23,509 nucleotides of DNA from JAAEQG01 sp023133475 (lineage in GTDB: Bacteria > Planctomycetota > Phycisphaerae > UBA1845), in contig DAOVLE010000058.1 of the NCBI GenBank assembly GCA_030631415.1, positions 1 to 23,509 of the forward strand. The letters run 5' to 3'. Below are positions 23,400-23,509 of this stretch, piece after piece. The notes under the pieces are model-generated. The model saw only the letters and a program-made list of their open reading frames with translations, did no database searches and was not told where the DNA came from. Position 1 is the stretch's first letter. The number at the start of each line of letters is the position of its first letter. The translations under genes were made by a program, and so were the position numbers.

Positions 23400-23509
23400 G
23401 GCTGTCGATAAATTCCGAGCAGAATCAGGAGTATAAGTGGGGGTGTCGTTGGCGTCCGGCAATAATCGAAGCCGGTTGACCGCCGAACATTTGCATACAC
23501 GGCAACACC
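23400..23509. other. Right edge, no gene recognised
   Basis: Short open frames touch the edge on the minus strand, but none shows a recognisable motif. No promoter hexamers, RNA gene or repeat could be assigned with confidence. Confidence 0.4.

Overview
The window looks like a chromosomal segment of a GC-rich planctomycete, possibly a Phycisphaerae-like lineage (inference). The support is a secreted subtilase with a planctomycete-style dockerin-like segment and GACC-type Cys-rich repeats, a RAYT fragment beside REP hairpins, and abundant heptamer-bounded intergenic repeats. No rRNA, tRNA, CRISPR array or intact transposase was seen.

Region 1 (1-804) is gene-free and made of nested palindromes, an 8-bp tandem array and a short element with inverted ends. 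Region 2 (805-6346, +) is a run of overlapping secreted-protein genes built from one ancestor: an internally deleted remnant, a protein with only propeptide-like (inhibitor I9-like) domains, a tiny hybrid ORF, a subtilase truncated inside its catalytic domain, and a 949-residue multidomain subtilase. Two exact 1223-bp in-phase tandem units explain the truncated copy. Neighbouring reading frames overlap by ATGA in three of the junctions. Region 3 (6493-8019, -) holds a RAYT fragment, an MBL-fold hydrolase and a thioredoxin-like lipoprotein, tightly packed. A REP array lies upstream.

Region 4 (8416-20993, +) is a long co-directional block: a membrane sensor kinase and a single-domain response regulator; an HD-GYP phosphodiesterase, a membrane protein with a degenerate GGDEF domain and a STAS protein; then a PilB/GspE ATPase, a PilC/GspF platform protein and PilM-, PilN-, PilO- and PilP-like alignment proteins. 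The ATPase N-terminus carries the two 24-residue MshEN c-di-GMP-binding motifs with the canonical 5-residue spacer. A reasonable reading is a c-di-GMP-responsive type IV pilus or type II secretion machine encoded next to its own second-messenger enzymes. No secretin, pilin, prepilin peptidase or PilT gene is in view.

Region 5 (21117-23249, -) is a secreted S9 prolyl-oligopeptidase-family peptidase, convergent with the pil genes across REP and hairpin sequences. Three gaps in the window (14390-14621, 17595-17785 and the left edge) contain heptamer repeats; the first two are bounded by heptamer arrays in inverted orientation.
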